DNA of 64,000 bases from Paraburkholderia sacchari (GCF_000785435.2 NZ_JTDB02000008.1:186001-250000), one strand, 5' to 3'; positions 1-8,256 are shown, counted from the first letter of the stretch. The notes: a model not told the origin generated them from the letters alone. Numbers and translations are program-made.

Positions 1-1404
1 CGTCTGCCGATCACGGACGAGCAGATCGTCGACGTGCCGTACATCAAGTTCGAGGAAGGTTCCAAGGAGCTCGAGTACATGCGCAAGAAGCGCATGGATC
101 TCGGCGGCTACCTGCCCGCGCGCCGCCAGAAGGCGGAGTCGCTGCCGGTGCCGGCGCTCGAAGCGTTCGATCCGCTGCTCAAGGGCACGGGCGAAGGCCG
201 CGAAATCTCCACGACTATGGCGTTCGTGCGTATCCTCAACATCCTGTTGAAGGACAAGGCGCTCGGCAAGCGCGTCGTGCCGATCGTGCCGGACGAGTCG
301 CGTACCTTCGGTATGGAAGGCCTGTTCCGCCAGATCGGCATCTGGAATCAGGACGGCCAGAAGTACGTGCCGGAAGATGCCGACCAGCTGATGTTCTACA
401 AGGAATCGCAGACCGGCCAGATTCTCCAGGAAGGCATTAACGAAGCCGGTGGCATGTGCGACTGGATCGCAGCCGCGACGTCGTATTCGACGCACGGCGA
501 GATCATGGTGCCGTTCTACATCTTCTACTCGATGTTCGGCCTCCAGCGCATCGGCGACCTGGTGTGGGCGGCGGGCGACATGCGTTCGCGCGGCTTCCTG
601 CTGGGCGGCACCGCGGGCCGCACGACGCTCAACGGCGAAGGCCTGCAGCACGAAGACGGCCACTCGCTCCTGTGGGCGGCATCGGTGCCGAACTGCGTCA
701 CCTATGACCCGACGTTCGGCTACGAACTCGCCGTGATCATGCAGGACGGCCTGCGCCGCATGGTGCAGGACCAGGAAGACGTGTTCTATTACATCACCGT
801 GATGAACGAGAACTACGAGCATCCGGCGATCCCGCAGGGCGAAAACGTTGCGGCCGACATCCTCAAGGGCATGTACTCGTTCCGCAAGGGCGACGCGAAG
901 GCCAAGGGTCCGCGCGTTCAGCTGATGGGCGCGGGCACGATCTTCAACGAAGTGATTGCTGCCGCCGACCTGCTCAAGAACGACTGGGGCGTCGAAGCGG
1001 ACCTCTGGAGCGTGCCGAGCTTCACGGAACTCGCTCGCGAAGGCCACGAAGTCGAGCGCTGGAACCTGCTGCACCCGACCGAGCCGCGCCGCGAGTCGCA
1101 CGTCGAGAAGCTGCTCAAGGGCACGGAAGGCCCGGTCATCGCATCGACCGACTACGTGCGCGCACTCGTCGACCAGATCCGTGGCCTCGTGCCGCGCAAG
1201 TTCGTGGTGCTCGGCACCGACGGTTTCGGCCGCTCGGACACGCGTGAGAATCTGCGTCACTTCTTCGAAGTCGATCGTTACTGGACGACGGTCGCAGCGC
1301 TCAACGCGCTCGCGGACGAAGGCAAGATCGAGCGCAAGGTGGTTGCCGACGCAATCGCCAAGTACAAGCTCGATCCGTCCAAACCTAACCCGATGACCGT
1401 CTAA
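1..1404 (+). CDS. aceE: Pyruvate dehydrogenase E1 component, homodimeric type (3' part)
   Basis: This is the C-terminal 467 residues of the thiamine-diphosphate-dependent E1 subunit, which decarboxylates pyruvate and transfers the acetyl group to the lipoyl arms of E2. The reading frame is open from base 1, so the N-terminal half lies outside the window; family members are about 890 residues. Recognisable family stretches include VPIVPDESRTFGMEGLF, the region around EDGHSLLWAASVPNC and the C-terminal FGRSDTRENLRHFFEVD. The encoded part covers the transketolase-like pyrimidine-binding and C-terminal domains. It is followed after 80 bases by aceF and then lpdA, the usual betaproteobacterial order. 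The identity is secure; the start cannot be given here. Confidence 0.97.
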   Translation, partial: RLPITDEQIVDVPYIKFEEGSKELEYMRKKRMDLGGYLPARRQKAESLPVPALEAFDPLLKGTGEGREISTTMAFVRILNILLKDKALGKRVVPIVPDESRTFGMEGLFRQIGIWNQDGQKYVPEDADQLMFYKESQTGQILQEGINEAGGMCDWIAAATSYSTHGEIMVPFYIFYSMFGLQRIGDLVWAAGDMRSRGFLLGGTAGRTTLNGEGLQHEDGHSLLWAASVPNCVTYDPTFGYELAVIMQDGLRRMVQDQEDVFYYITVMNENYEHPAIPQGENVAADILKGMYSFRKGDAKAKGPRVQLMGAGTIFNEVIAAADLLKNDWGVEADLWSVPSFTELAREGHEVERWNLLHPTEPRRESHVEKLLKGTEGPVIASTDYVRALVDQIRGLVPRKFVVLGTDGFGRSDTRENLRHFFEVDRYWTTVAALNALADEGKIERKVVADAIAKYKLDPSKPNPMTV

Positions 1405-1430
1405 CGCATCATCCCCCTGTGCATGGCATG

Positions 1431-1457
1431 CGCGCCTCCCCGAAGCGGGGAGGCGCG
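1431..1457. repeat. Perfect 11-bp inverted repeat between aceE and aceF
   Basis: Two arms of 11 bases (CGCGCCTCCCC and its exact complement) enclose a 5-base loop, ending 27 bases before the aceF start codon. No T-tract follows, so it does not look like an intrinsic terminator. An RNA stem here could tune mRNA stability or processing between the E1 and E2 genes. That role is inferred. Confidence 0.6.
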
Positions 1458-1484
1458 TCGTATGCGGCCCCGGAGACACTAATA

Positions 1485-3140
1485 ATGAGTCAAGCGATCG
1501 AAGTCAAAGTGCCGGACATCGGCGATTACAAGGATATTCCTGTGATCGAGGTGCTGGTGAAGGCGGGTGACACCGTCGAAAAAGAGCAGTCGCTCATCAC
1601 GCTGGAATCGGATAAGGCGACGATGGACGTGCCGAGCCCGGCTTCGGGCACGGTCAAGGAAGTGAAGGTCAAGGTGGGCGACAACGTGTCGGAAGGCACG
1701 CTCGTCCTCGTGCTGGACGGCGCAGGTGCCGCCGCCGGTGCCCCTGCGGCTGCTGCGCCCGCCGCCGCTCCTGCTGCCGCACCGGCGGCAGCCGCTGCGG
1801 CAGCGCCGGCCGCCGCGCCCGCTGCTAGCGGTGGCGCGCAAAGCGTCAAGGTCCCTGACATCGGCGACTACAAGGATGTGCCGGTCATCGAGATCGGCGT
1901 GAAGGTCGGCGACCGCGTCGAGAAGGAGCAATCGCTCGTCACGCTCGAATCGGACAAGGCGACCATGGATGTGCCGAGCCCGGTGTCCGGCGTCGTCAAG
2001 GCCATTCTGGTCAAGGTCGGCGACAACGTGTCGGAAGGCACGGAAATCGTCGTGGTGGAAGCGGAAGGCGCAGCGGCTCCCGCCGCCGCACCGGCTGCGA
2101 AGCCGGTCGAAGTGCCGTCGGACGCGCCCCAGGCTGCGCCGGCCAAGGCTGCTCCCGCAGCGCCGTCGGCGCTCGCGCAGGCGCCGATCATTCCGGCCGG
2201 CGAAGGCGGCTCGCGCCGTCCGAGCCACGCATCGCCGTCCGTGCGCAAGTTCGCACGCGATCTGGGCGTGGACGTGGCACGCGTCACGGGCACGGGTCCG
2301 AAGGGCCGCATCACCCAGGACGACGTCACCGCGTTCGTGAAGGGCGTGATGACGGGTGCGCTCGCAGCGCCTGCTGCCGCAGCAGCACCTGCCGGCGGTG
2401 GCGCGGGCCTGAACCTGCTGCCGTGGCCGAAGGTCGACTTCACGAAGTTCGGCCCGATCGACACGCAGCCGCTCTCGCGCATCAAGAAGATTTCCGGCGC
2501 GAACCTGCATCGCAACTGGGTCATGATTCCGCATGTCACGAACAACGACGAAGCGGACATCACCGACCTCGAAGCGCTGCGCGTGCAACTGAACAAGGAA
2601 AACGAGAAGGCGGGCGTGAAGTTCACGATGCTCGCGTTCGTCATCAAGGCCTGCGTCGCCGCGCTGAAGAAGTTCCCGGCGTTCAACGCGAGCCTCGACG
2701 GCGACAACCTCGTCTTCAAGCAGTATTACCACATCGGTTTTGCCGCTGACACGCCGAACGGCCTCGTCGTTCCGGTGATCCGCGACGCGGACAAGAAGGG
2801 CCTCGTCGACATCGCCAAGGAAATGGCCGAGCTCTCGAAGCTCGCGCGCGAAGGCAAGCTCAAGCCGGACCAGATGCAAGGCGGCTGCTTCTCGATCTCG
2901 TCGCTCGGCGGCATCGGCGGCACGCACTTCACGCCGATCATCAACGCACCGGAAGTGGCGATCCTCGGTTTGTCGAAGAGCGCGATGAAGCCGGTGTGGG
3001 ACGGCAAGCAGTTCGTGCCGCGCCTCACGCTGCCGCTGTCGCTCTCGTACGATCACCGCGTGATCGACGGTGCGGCTGCCGCGCGCTTCAACGCGTACCT
3101 CGCTTCGATCCTCGGCGACTTCCGCCGCGTGATTCTGTAA
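1485..3140 (+). CDS. aceF: Dihydrolipoyllysine acetyltransferase (PDH E2), two lipoyl domains
   Basis: This is the E2 core of pyruvate dehydrogenase, moving acetyl groups from lipoamide to CoA. The 551-residue protein has two lipoyl domains with DKA lysines at about K44 and K158, joined by Ala/Pro-rich linkers. A peripheral subunit-binding domain follows at about 247-285 (SHASPSVRKFARDLGVD). The catalytic acyltransferase domain ends in SYDHRVIDG, with H524 and D528 as the expected active-site pair. An in-frame ATG lies upstream at about 1419, but the start at 1485 is preferred: it gives the conserved N-terminus MSQAIEVKVPDIGD and has GGAG just upstream. It sits between aceE and lpdA and is probably cotranscribed with them. 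Confidence 0.97.
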   Translation: MSQAIEVKVPDIGDYKDIPVIEVLVKAGDTVEKEQSLITLESDKATMDVPSPASGTVKEVKVKVGDNVSEGTLVLVLDGAGAAAGAPAAAAPAAAPAAAPAAAAAAAPAAAPAASGGAQSVKVPDIGDYKDVPVIEIGVKVGDRVEKEQSLVTLESDKATMDVPSPVSGVVKAILVKVGDNVSEGTEIVVVEAEGAAAPAAAPAAKPVEVPSDAPQAAPAKAAPAAPSALAQAPIIPAGEGGSRRPSHASPSVRKFARDLGVDVARVTGTGPKGRITQDDVTAFVKGVMTGALAAPAAAAAPAGGGAGLNLLPWPKVDFTKFGPIDTQPLSRIKKISGANLHRNWVMIPHVTNNDEADITDLEALRVQLNKENEKAGVKFTMLAFVIKACVAALKKFPAFNASLDGDNLVFKQYYHIGFAADTPNGLVVPVIRDADKKGLVDIAKEMAELSKLAREGKLKPDQMQGGCFSISSLGGIGGTHFTPIINAPEVAILGLSKSAMKPVWDGKQFVPRLTLPLSLSYDHRVIDGAAAARFNAYLASILGDFRRVIL

Positions 3141-3241
3141 AACCGCTTCATTGACCGGCTGACGCCGCCACGTCGCACGCGCCCGGTTCTCGCGCGTGCG
3201 CGGCACGGCGAGCGCGGCCGGTCGTTCCAATAGGGGACACC

Positions 3242-5005
3242 ATGAGTCTCGTCGAAGTGAAAGTGCCGGATATCGGCGACTTCAAGGACATCGACGTCAT
3301 CGAAGTCAACATCAAGGCCGGCGATGTGATCGAAAAAGAGCAGACGCTGCTCTCGCTCGAGTCGGACAAGGCCACGATGGAAGTGCCCAGCGACGTCGCG
3401 GGCACCGTGAAGGAAGTGAAGATCAAGGCTGGCGACAAGGCGTCGCAAGGCACCGTGATCGCGCTGGTCGAAGTGTCGGCGGCCGCAGCCGCGCCCGCAC
3501 CGGCCGCCGCACCGAAGGCCGAAGCGCCCAAGGCTGCCGAGGCCCCGAAGGCTGCGGCGCCTGCGCCGCAAGCCGGCAGCTTTGGCGGCAGCGCCGACGT
3601 CGAATGCGACATGCTCGTGCTCGGCGCCGGCCCCGGCGGCTATTCGGCAGCGTTCCGTTCGGCCGACCTCGGCATGAAGACCGTGCTGGTCGAGCGTTAT
3701 TCGACGCTCGGCGGCGTGTGTCTGAACGTGGGCTGCATTCCGTCGAAGGCGCTGCTGCACACGGCGCTCGTGATCGACGAAGCCGCTGCGCTCGAATCGC
3801 ACGGCATCTCGTTCGGCAAGCCGCAGATCGATCTCGACCGCCTGCGCGACTTCAAGTCGGGCGTCGTCAAGAAGCTCACGGGCGGTCTGGCCGGCATGGC
3901 GAAGGCGCGCAAGGTCGAAGTCGTGACCGGCGTGGGCACGTTCCTCGATCCGTACCACATGGAAGTGGCGGGCGAGGGCGGCAAGAAGATCGTCAAGTTC
4001 AAGCAGGCGATCATCGCTGCGGGTTCGCAGGCTGTGAAGCTGCCGTTCATTCCCGAAGATCCGCGCGTGGTCGATTCGACCGGTGCGCTCGAACTGCGCC
4101 AGATCCCGCAGAAGATGCTGGTGATCGGCGGCGGCATCATCGGCCTCGAAATGGCGACCGTCTACGCGACGCTCGGCTCGCAGATCGACGTCGTGGAAAT
4201 GCTCGACGGCCTGATGGCCGGCGCCGACCGCGATCTCGTGAAGGTCTGGGAGAAGTACAACGCGAAGCGCTTCGCGAATGTCATGCTCAAGACCAAAACG
4301 ACGAACGCCGAGGCGAAGGCCGACGGTATCTACGTCACCTTCGAGGGCGAGAAGGCGCCCGCGGAGCCGCAGCGCTACGACCTCGTGCTGGTTGCCGTGG
4401 GCCGCTCGCCCAACGGCAAGAAGATCGGCGCGGACAAGGCCGGCATCGCGGTGACGGATCGCGGCTTCATCGAAGTCGACAAGCAGCAGCGCACCAACGT
4501 GCCGCACATCTTCGCGATCGGCGACATCGTCGGTCAGCCGATGCTCGCGCACAAGGCCGTGCATGAAGGCCATGTGGCGGCGGAAGCGGCGCACGGCGAG
4601 AAGGCGTACTTCGACGCCATGCAGATTCCGTCGGTGGCCTACACCGATCCGGAAGTGGCATGGGCCGGCAAGACGGAAGAGCAGTGCAAGGCCGAAGGCA
4701 TCAAGTACGGCAAGGCCGTGTTCCCGTGGGCCGCTTCGGGTCGCGCGATCGCCAATGGCCGCGACGAAGGCTTCACCAAGCTGATCTTCGACGAAGAGAC
4801 GCATCGCGTGATCGGCGGCGGCATCGTCGGCCTGAACGCGGGCGACCTTATCAGCGAAGTCTGTCTCGCCGTGGAAATGGGCGCGGACGCGACCGACATC
4901 GGCAAGACCATCCATCCGCACCCGACGCTGGGCGAGTCGGTGGGCATGGCTGCCGAGCTGTATGAAGGCGTCTGTACGGACCTGCCGCCGCAAAAGAAGA
5001 AGTAA
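3242..5005 (+). CDS. lpdA: Dihydrolipoyl dehydrogenase (PDH E3) with N-terminal lipoyl domain
   Basis: This flavoprotein reoxidises dihydrolipoamide with NAD+ as the E3 component of pyruvate dehydrogenase. The 587-residue protein is longer than the usual 470 or so because it begins with its own lipoyl domain (DKA lysine K43) and an Ala/Pro/Lys linker to about residue 115. The E3 core has the FAD-binding GAGPGGYSAAF, the redox disulfide C160/C165 in GGVCLNVGCIPSK, the NAD-binding VIGGGIIGLEMA and the catalytic HPHPTLGE near the C-terminus (about H560, E565). The start follows AGGGGACACC. The gap of 101 bases to aceF and the terminator behind it make this the last gene of the cluster. Confidence 0.97.
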   Translation: MSLVEVKVPDIGDFKDIDVIEVNIKAGDVIEKEQTLLSLESDKATMEVPSDVAGTVKEVKIKAGDKASQGTVIALVEVSAAAAAPAPAAAPKAEAPKAAEAPKAAAPAPQAGSFGGSADVECDMLVLGAGPGGYSAAFRSADLGMKTVLVERYSTLGGVCLNVGCIPSKALLHTALVIDEAAALESHGISFGKPQIDLDRLRDFKSGVVKKLTGGLAGMAKARKVEVVTGVGTFLDPYHMEVAGEGGKKIVKFKQAIIAAGSQAVKLPFIPEDPRVVDSTGALELRQIPQKMLVIGGGIIGLEMATVYATLGSQIDVVEMLDGLMAGADRDLVKVWEKYNAKRFANVMLKTKTTNAEAKADGIYVTFEGEKAPAEPQRYDLVLVAVGRSPNGKKIGADKAGIAVTDRGFIEVDKQQRTNVPHIFAIGDIVGQPMLAHKAVHEGHVAAEAAHGEKAYFDAMQIPSVAYTDPEVAWAGKTEEQCKAEGIKYGKAVFPWAASGRAIANGRDEGFTKLIFDEETHRVIGGGIVGLNAGDLISEVCLAVEMGADATDIGKTIHPHPTLGESVGMAAELYEGVCTDLPPQKKK

Positions 5006-5021
5006 GTTTGCGGCGAGCATG

Positions 5022-5057
5022 AAAAACGGCGCACTCCGCGAGGAGTGCGCCGTTTTT
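5022..5057 (+). terminator. Intrinsic terminator of the PDH cluster
   Basis: A perfect 16-bp inverted repeat (AAAAACGGCGCACTCC and its complement, loop GCGA) ends in TTTTT, 16 bases behind the lpdA stop. The A-rich left arm means it could also stop transcripts arriving on the minus strand. Confidence 0.9.
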
Positions 5058-5104
5058 ATTTGGTCGCCAGGGGTGTTGCGTCTGGCTGCGAGAGGCGCTG
5101 GAGT

Positions 5105-5135
5105 CAAAAAAATTCCCGGCCTTCCAGCGACCGGG
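5105..5135 (-). terminator. Probable terminator of the phasin gene
   Basis: On the minus strand a CCCGG/CCGGG stem with an 11-base loop is followed directly by AATTTTTTTG. It lies about 85 bases past the phasin stop codon. The stem is short, so this is a moderate-confidence call. Confidence 0.55.
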
Positions 5136-5220
5136 CAAGCGGCATGCCGGACCGGAGCGCCGGGTCCGGCTCTGGGCGCGGCTTACACGACTTGCAGCGC
5201 GCCAGACCGTTGCGTGACGC

Positions 5221-5796
5221 TCAGGCCGGCTTCTTGGGCGCAGCGGCGGCTGCCGAGCGCGAAGCTTGTGCGGCTGCCTTGCTGGCTGCAGCGGAGGCGG
5301 CGTTGAAGTTGCTTTCGGCCATTTCGACCGCTTGCTTGGTGGCCTTGTGGACCGTTTCGTAGGTCGTGTTCGCTGCGTTGATTGCCGACTTGATCACGGC
5401 AACCGCGGTTTCCGAACCGGCCGGTGCGTTCTTGGCGACATTGTCGACGAGCGACTGGACCTTGCGGTTCTGCTCTTCGTAGTGCGCTTCAGCAACCTTC
5501 GCGAACTCGGCTTGCGTAGCCGAAGCGATTTCGTACACATGACGGCCGTACGAAAGCAGCTTTTCGGCGAGCGGTTGAGCGAAGCTCGACTGCACGGCGA
5601 GGAACTCTTGCGCATCTTTGGCCGACAGTGCGCGCTGGGCGTGTTCCTGCGATTCGGCGAGATTCGAGCGAACGGCCTGAAGGTTCAATTCGACGAGCTT
5701 TTCCACGCCTTCGAATGCCTTGCCGGTGAGACCGAACAGCGTTTCGAGGTTGGCTTTCTGGGCAGCGGCGAATTGCTCAGGGGTCAGCAGACTCAT
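5221..5796 (-). CDS. Phasin family protein (PHA granule-associated)
   Basis: Phasins coat polyhydroxyalkanoate granules and control their number and size. The 191-residue product starts MSLLTPEQFAAAQKANLETL and is rich in Ala, Gln and Glu with long predicted amphipathic helices. It ends in an Ala/Lys-rich tail finishing in PKKPA, typical of the Phasin_2 type of Burkholderia and Cupriavidus. The ATG at 5796 is preferred over a more upstream in-frame start: it has AGGAG seven bases away, and the extra residues lie in the promoter region. The gene stands alone, opposite to lpdA, with its own promoter and flanking palindromes. PhaP is the likely name, but genomes of this group carry several paralogues, so no symbol is given. 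Confidence 0.93.
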   Translation of the reverse strand: MSLLTPEQFAAAQKANLETLFGLTGKAFEGVEKLVELNLQAVRSNLAESQEHAQRALSAKDAQEFLAVQSSFAQPLAEKLLSYGRHVYEIASATQAEFAKVAEAHYEEQNRKVQSLVDNVAKNAPAGSETAVAVIKSAINAANTTYETVHKATKQAVEMAESNFNAASAAASKAAAQASRSAAAAAPKKPA

Positions 5797-5885
5797 GTTT
5801 ACGCTCCTGGATGTTTGGCGGCCTCGTTCGTGGGCCGCCTGAAGTAAGTGGCAAGACTCTTGGGGGAATCTGCCCGGCGCTTTGG

Positions 5886-5894
5886 TGCGTCGCA
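5886..5894. promoter_or_regulatory. Palindrome TGCGTCGCA over the phasin transcription start
   Basis: A 9-base palindrome (TGCG-T-CGCA) lies immediately downstream of the -10 element, where a bound protein would block initiation. It matches the site at 5945-5953. A PhaR-type granule-sensing repressor is the obvious candidate, by inference. Confidence 0.5.
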
Positions 5895-5906
5895 GCATTG
5901 ATCTCG

Positions 5907-5934
5907 ATTTTAGGTCGCCGGAGATGAATGTCAA
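5907..5934 (-). promoter_or_regulatory. Sigma-70 type promoter of the phasin gene
   Basis: Reading on the minus strand, TTGACA (5934-5929) and TAAAAT (5912-5907) are separated by 16 bases, placing the start of transcription near 5900. It is the best-formed promoter in the window and fits an abundant granule protein. Confidence 0.75.
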
Positions 5935-5944
5935 GAACTTTTGG

Positions 5945-5953
5945 TGCGACGCA
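5945..5953. promoter_or_regulatory. Second TGCGACGCA palindrome upstream of the phasin -35
   Basis: This is the reverse complement of the palindrome at 5886-5894, extended here to GTGCG-A-CGCAC. It lies 11 bases upstream of the -35 hexamer, so the pair brackets the promoter, centred 59 bases apart. Confidence 0.5.
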
Positions 5954-6478
5954 CAATTACATTAAGCTTTTATTAAACAATTACTTATGCGTCAAGCATG
6001 AGGTGTATGAGGTCATTTGTCAGATTTGACGATCTGCGGCATAGCGTCTGAAGCCTGCGTGCGGCGAGGCTTTGTCCGACAACGTCAAGCGCATTTACGC
6101 TCAATCTGGCAAGATTGAGGACGACGGTGCGCGTCGCAAATGACCTGCGCCGCATGCTTCATCGAAGGTCGGTGGGGGATTGCGCCTCGCGCGTCCACCA
6201 AAATCCTTCATGGAACGTTAAAGATCCATTGCTGTCGAATGCGCGTCGCGCGATTCTGCGGCACCGGCGTCAGAGAGTCGTCCTCGGTATTTCTCCCATA
6301 TAAAGTTTGCATAGCGCGTGCCGTCAATGTGTAGGCAACAGAAGACGTTGTCGGCGCCAAGCGCAGCAGGGTGGGGCCGCTTGGGCGATTGTCTTTCTCC
6401 ATCGAATGTTCGAAGCGCATTGGCTATCTCAATCCAAAGTCAGACTTCGGTTTAACGAGTAGCCATAAGTGCTTCAAT

Positions 6479-6507
6479 TTGCGAATTTTTCGTGGTTTTA
6501 CTACACT
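6479..6507 (+). promoter_or_regulatory. Probable promoter of the D,D-endopeptidase gene
   Basis: TTGCGA (6479-6484) and TACACT (6502-6507) are spaced 17 bases apart, 35 bases before the start codon at 6543. Both hexamers deviate from consensus, but the spacing is ideal. Confidence 0.5.
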
Positions 6508-6542
6508 TGGCGAACGATCCCGTCGCTCCATCCAGAACACCA

Positions 6543-7730
6543 ATGAAATCCGACAAGCTCCTGTCGTTCAAGCTGGTGCCCTCATCGGTTGTCAGTACCG
6601 CGCTGTCGGTGGCTGTCTCCGTGGTCATCAGTGCAACGCTCGTAGCGCCCGAGGGCGCTTTTGCTGCGTCGCAGAACGCCGCTGCGGCCTCGACGGCCAA
6701 GGCAAAGAAAACGACCAAGACCAGCAAGAAGGGCACAGGCAGCACGCCTGCGAAGGTCGCTAAAAATGTGGGCGCGACCAGCGTTGCCGCAGCGCAGGAG
6801 GACGATGCGCGTCCGACCGTGAAGAAGCGCCGCGTCAGCTACACCATGAATGGCCGCCATCGCACGGCGGTGCGCCGCGTGGCGTTCGAGCCGCGTCAGC
6901 CGACGGTGGGCCAGGCGTTCGGTCTGCATGAAACGCCCGATTCGCTGATGCTGCGCTCGGGCGTTGCCTACGTGGTGGACCAGAACTCGCTGGAACCACT
7001 CTTCGACAAGAATTCGCGTGCCGTCGTGCCGATCGCCTCGATCACCAAGCTCATGACCGCGATGGTCGTGCTCGATTCGAAGGCGTCGCTCACCGAGTCG
7101 ATTGACGTCACCGACGAAGACCGCGATTACGAGAAGAACACCGGCTCGCGCCTCTCGGTGGGTTCGGTGCTTTCGCGCGAAGACATGCTGCATATCGCGC
7201 TGATGGCGTCGGAAAACCGCGCCGCGGCGGCGCTTTCGCGTTACTACCCGGGCGGGCGGCCGGCGTTCATCGCCGCCATGAATGCGAAGGCGAAGCAACT
7301 CGGCATGACCGACACGCACTTCGAGAATTCCACCGGGCTGTCGAGCCACAACGTTTCGACTGCGCGCGATCTCGTGAAGATGGTGAATGCGGCCTACCAA
7401 TATCCGCTCATTCGCCAGTTCTCGACCGACCGCAGCTATGACGTGTACACGGGCAAGCGCAATCTTGCCTACAACAGCACGAACGCGCTTATCCGCAATC
7501 CGTCGTGGGACATCGGCCTGCAGAAGACTGGCTTCATCAACGAAGCAGGCGAGTGCCTCGTGATGCAAACGACGGTCCATGGCCGTCCGGTCATCATGGT
7601 GCTGCTCGATTCGAGCGGCAAGTATTCGCGTTTCGCCGACGCGACCCGTGTGCGCACGTGGATCGACAACGGCGGCGCCGACCAGCAACCGCACATCACG
7701 AGCGCGGATGCGGGGGGCGCGGGTACCTGA
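6543..7730 (+). CDS. pbpG: D-alanyl-D-alanine endopeptidase (PBP7/PbpG, S11 family)
   Basis: This periplasmic penicillin-binding protein of family S11 cleaves D,D peptide cross-links in peptidoglycan. The 395-residue product has an N-terminal signal segment with a hydrophobic stretch at about 14-34 ending in AFA, then a Lys/Ala-rich linker to about residue 120. The catalytic domain follows with all three motifs: SITK (S166-K169), SEN (S223-N225) and KTG (K328-G330). The start MKSDKLLSFK at 6543 gives a sensible signal peptide; an alternative in-frame start at 6492 would add residues overlapping the promoter. The basic linker is longer than in the E. coli protein. It stands as a single gene before a terminator. 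Confidence 0.92.
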   Translation: MKSDKLLSFKLVPSSVVSTALSVAVSVVISATLVAPEGAFAASQNAAAASTAKAKKTTKTSKKGTGSTPAKVAKNVGATSVAAAQEDDARPTVKKRRVSYTMNGRHRTAVRRVAFEPRQPTVGQAFGLHETPDSLMLRSGVAYVVDQNSLEPLFDKNSRAVVPIASITKLMTAMVVLDSKASLTESIDVTDEDRDYEKNTGSRLSVGSVLSREDMLHIALMASENRAAAALSRYYPGGRPAFIAAMNAKAKQLGMTDTHFENSTGLSSHNVSTARDLVKMVNAAYQYPLIRQFSTDRSYDVYTGKRNLAYNSTNALIRNPSWDIGLQKTGFINEAGECLVMQTTVHGRPVIMVLLDSSGKYSRFADATRVRTWIDNGGADQQPHITSADAGGAGT

Positions 7731-7769
7731 TCCGCGCCGCTACGCTGCTTTCGGTTTCGCCAGTATCCA

Positions 7770-7798
7770 CGCCCCGCAATCGCGGGGCGTTTGCTTTT
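7770..7798 (+). terminator. Intrinsic terminator behind pbpG
   Basis: An 8-bp perfect stem (CGCCCCGC / GCGGGGCG, loop AATC) is followed by TTTGCTTTT. It lies 40 bases past the pbpG stop. Confidence 0.8.
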
Positions 7799-7905
7799 GG
7801 GTCAGCGCGAGGCCAGCTGTCGGGCGATCGGCACTCTCAGCAGAATTTTTTGCGCTGGCATTCGCGCGCGCGAGCGAAAGCGCGTGGTCGGCTATTTTCG
7901 CTGCG

Positions 7906-8247
7906 TTGAAGAACGTGAAGCAGGCGGCACCCACAGTGCGTCTCGTGGAGGCTGCGCCCGATCTCGTCGGCCTGGCCGACGTTGCCGAGATGACCGGCAT
8001 GTCGCGTCAGAACATGCGCAAGCTGATGCTCACGCACGCAGTTGATTTTCCTCAGCCCATGCATGAGGGCAGTCCGTCGCTCTGGCATCTCGGCGACGTC
8101 CTTGCGTGGTTGAGCGGCCGTGAGGGTTACAGCATCGACCCCGCGCTGCTGGAGACCGCGAATACCGCGAAGCAGGTCAATTTGGTGAAAGAGGCGCGCG
8201 ACATCGACACCCGCATCAAGCGCAAACTGGCTGAACTCGTCGAGTGA
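7906..8247 (+). CDS. Small helix-turn-helix DNA-binding protein, AlpA/MerR-like
   Basis: I do not recognise this as a named gene. The product (about 113 residues from the TTG at 7906) has VGLADVAEMTGMSRQNMRKL, the look of a winged helix-turn-helix as in AlpA/MerR-type proteins. Then come WHLGDVLAWLSGREG and a charged, probably helical C-terminus. The start is uncertain: no good ribosome site is visible, and TTG 7906, GTG 7915 and GTG 7933 are all in frame. A longer frame reaching back to 7579 would run through the pbpG terminator and is not believable. No phage or plasmid genes lie nearby, so a mobile-element role is not supported. It sits alone, convergent with the IclR gene. Confidence 0.72.
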   Translation: MKNVKQAAPTVRLVEAAPDLVGLADVAEMTGMSRQNMRKLMLTHAVDFPQPMHEGSPSLWHLGDVLAWLSGREGYSIDPALLETANTAKQVNLVKEARDIDTRIKRKLAELVE

Positions 8248-8256
8248 GAGGTCCGC

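Larger units (their letters stand above)
5797..6542. other. 746-base intergenic region, phasin / pbpG divergent
   Basis: The phasin promoter and its palindromes occupy the left 160 bases and a likely pbpG promoter the right 65. Between about 5960 and 6470 I see no convincing gene. The short open frames there have no ribosome site or familiar sequence, and the base composition is clearly more A+T-rich than the flanks. An unrecognised small RNA or a longer regulatory region is possible. Confidence 0.6.

Noticed and set aside
1479..5107. Very long open frames (583 and 684 codons) on the minus strand opposite aceF and lpdA
   Set aside because: They mirror the codon bias of high-GC genes, are rich in Arg/His/Asp/Leu, show no domain, and overlap clearly real genes throughout. 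The same holds for similar frames opposite hscA, iscS, comEC, rlmN, ispG, hisS, bamB, der and hflK.
6115..6763. Small open frames between the phasin and pbpG genes
   Set aside because: They overlap each other on both strands, have no ribosome sites and run into the pbpG signal region; none resembles a known protein.
7906..8247. Phage excisionase or sign of a mobile element
   Set aside because: Although the helix-turn-helix looks AlpA-like, no integrase, att site, tRNA or composition shift is nearby.
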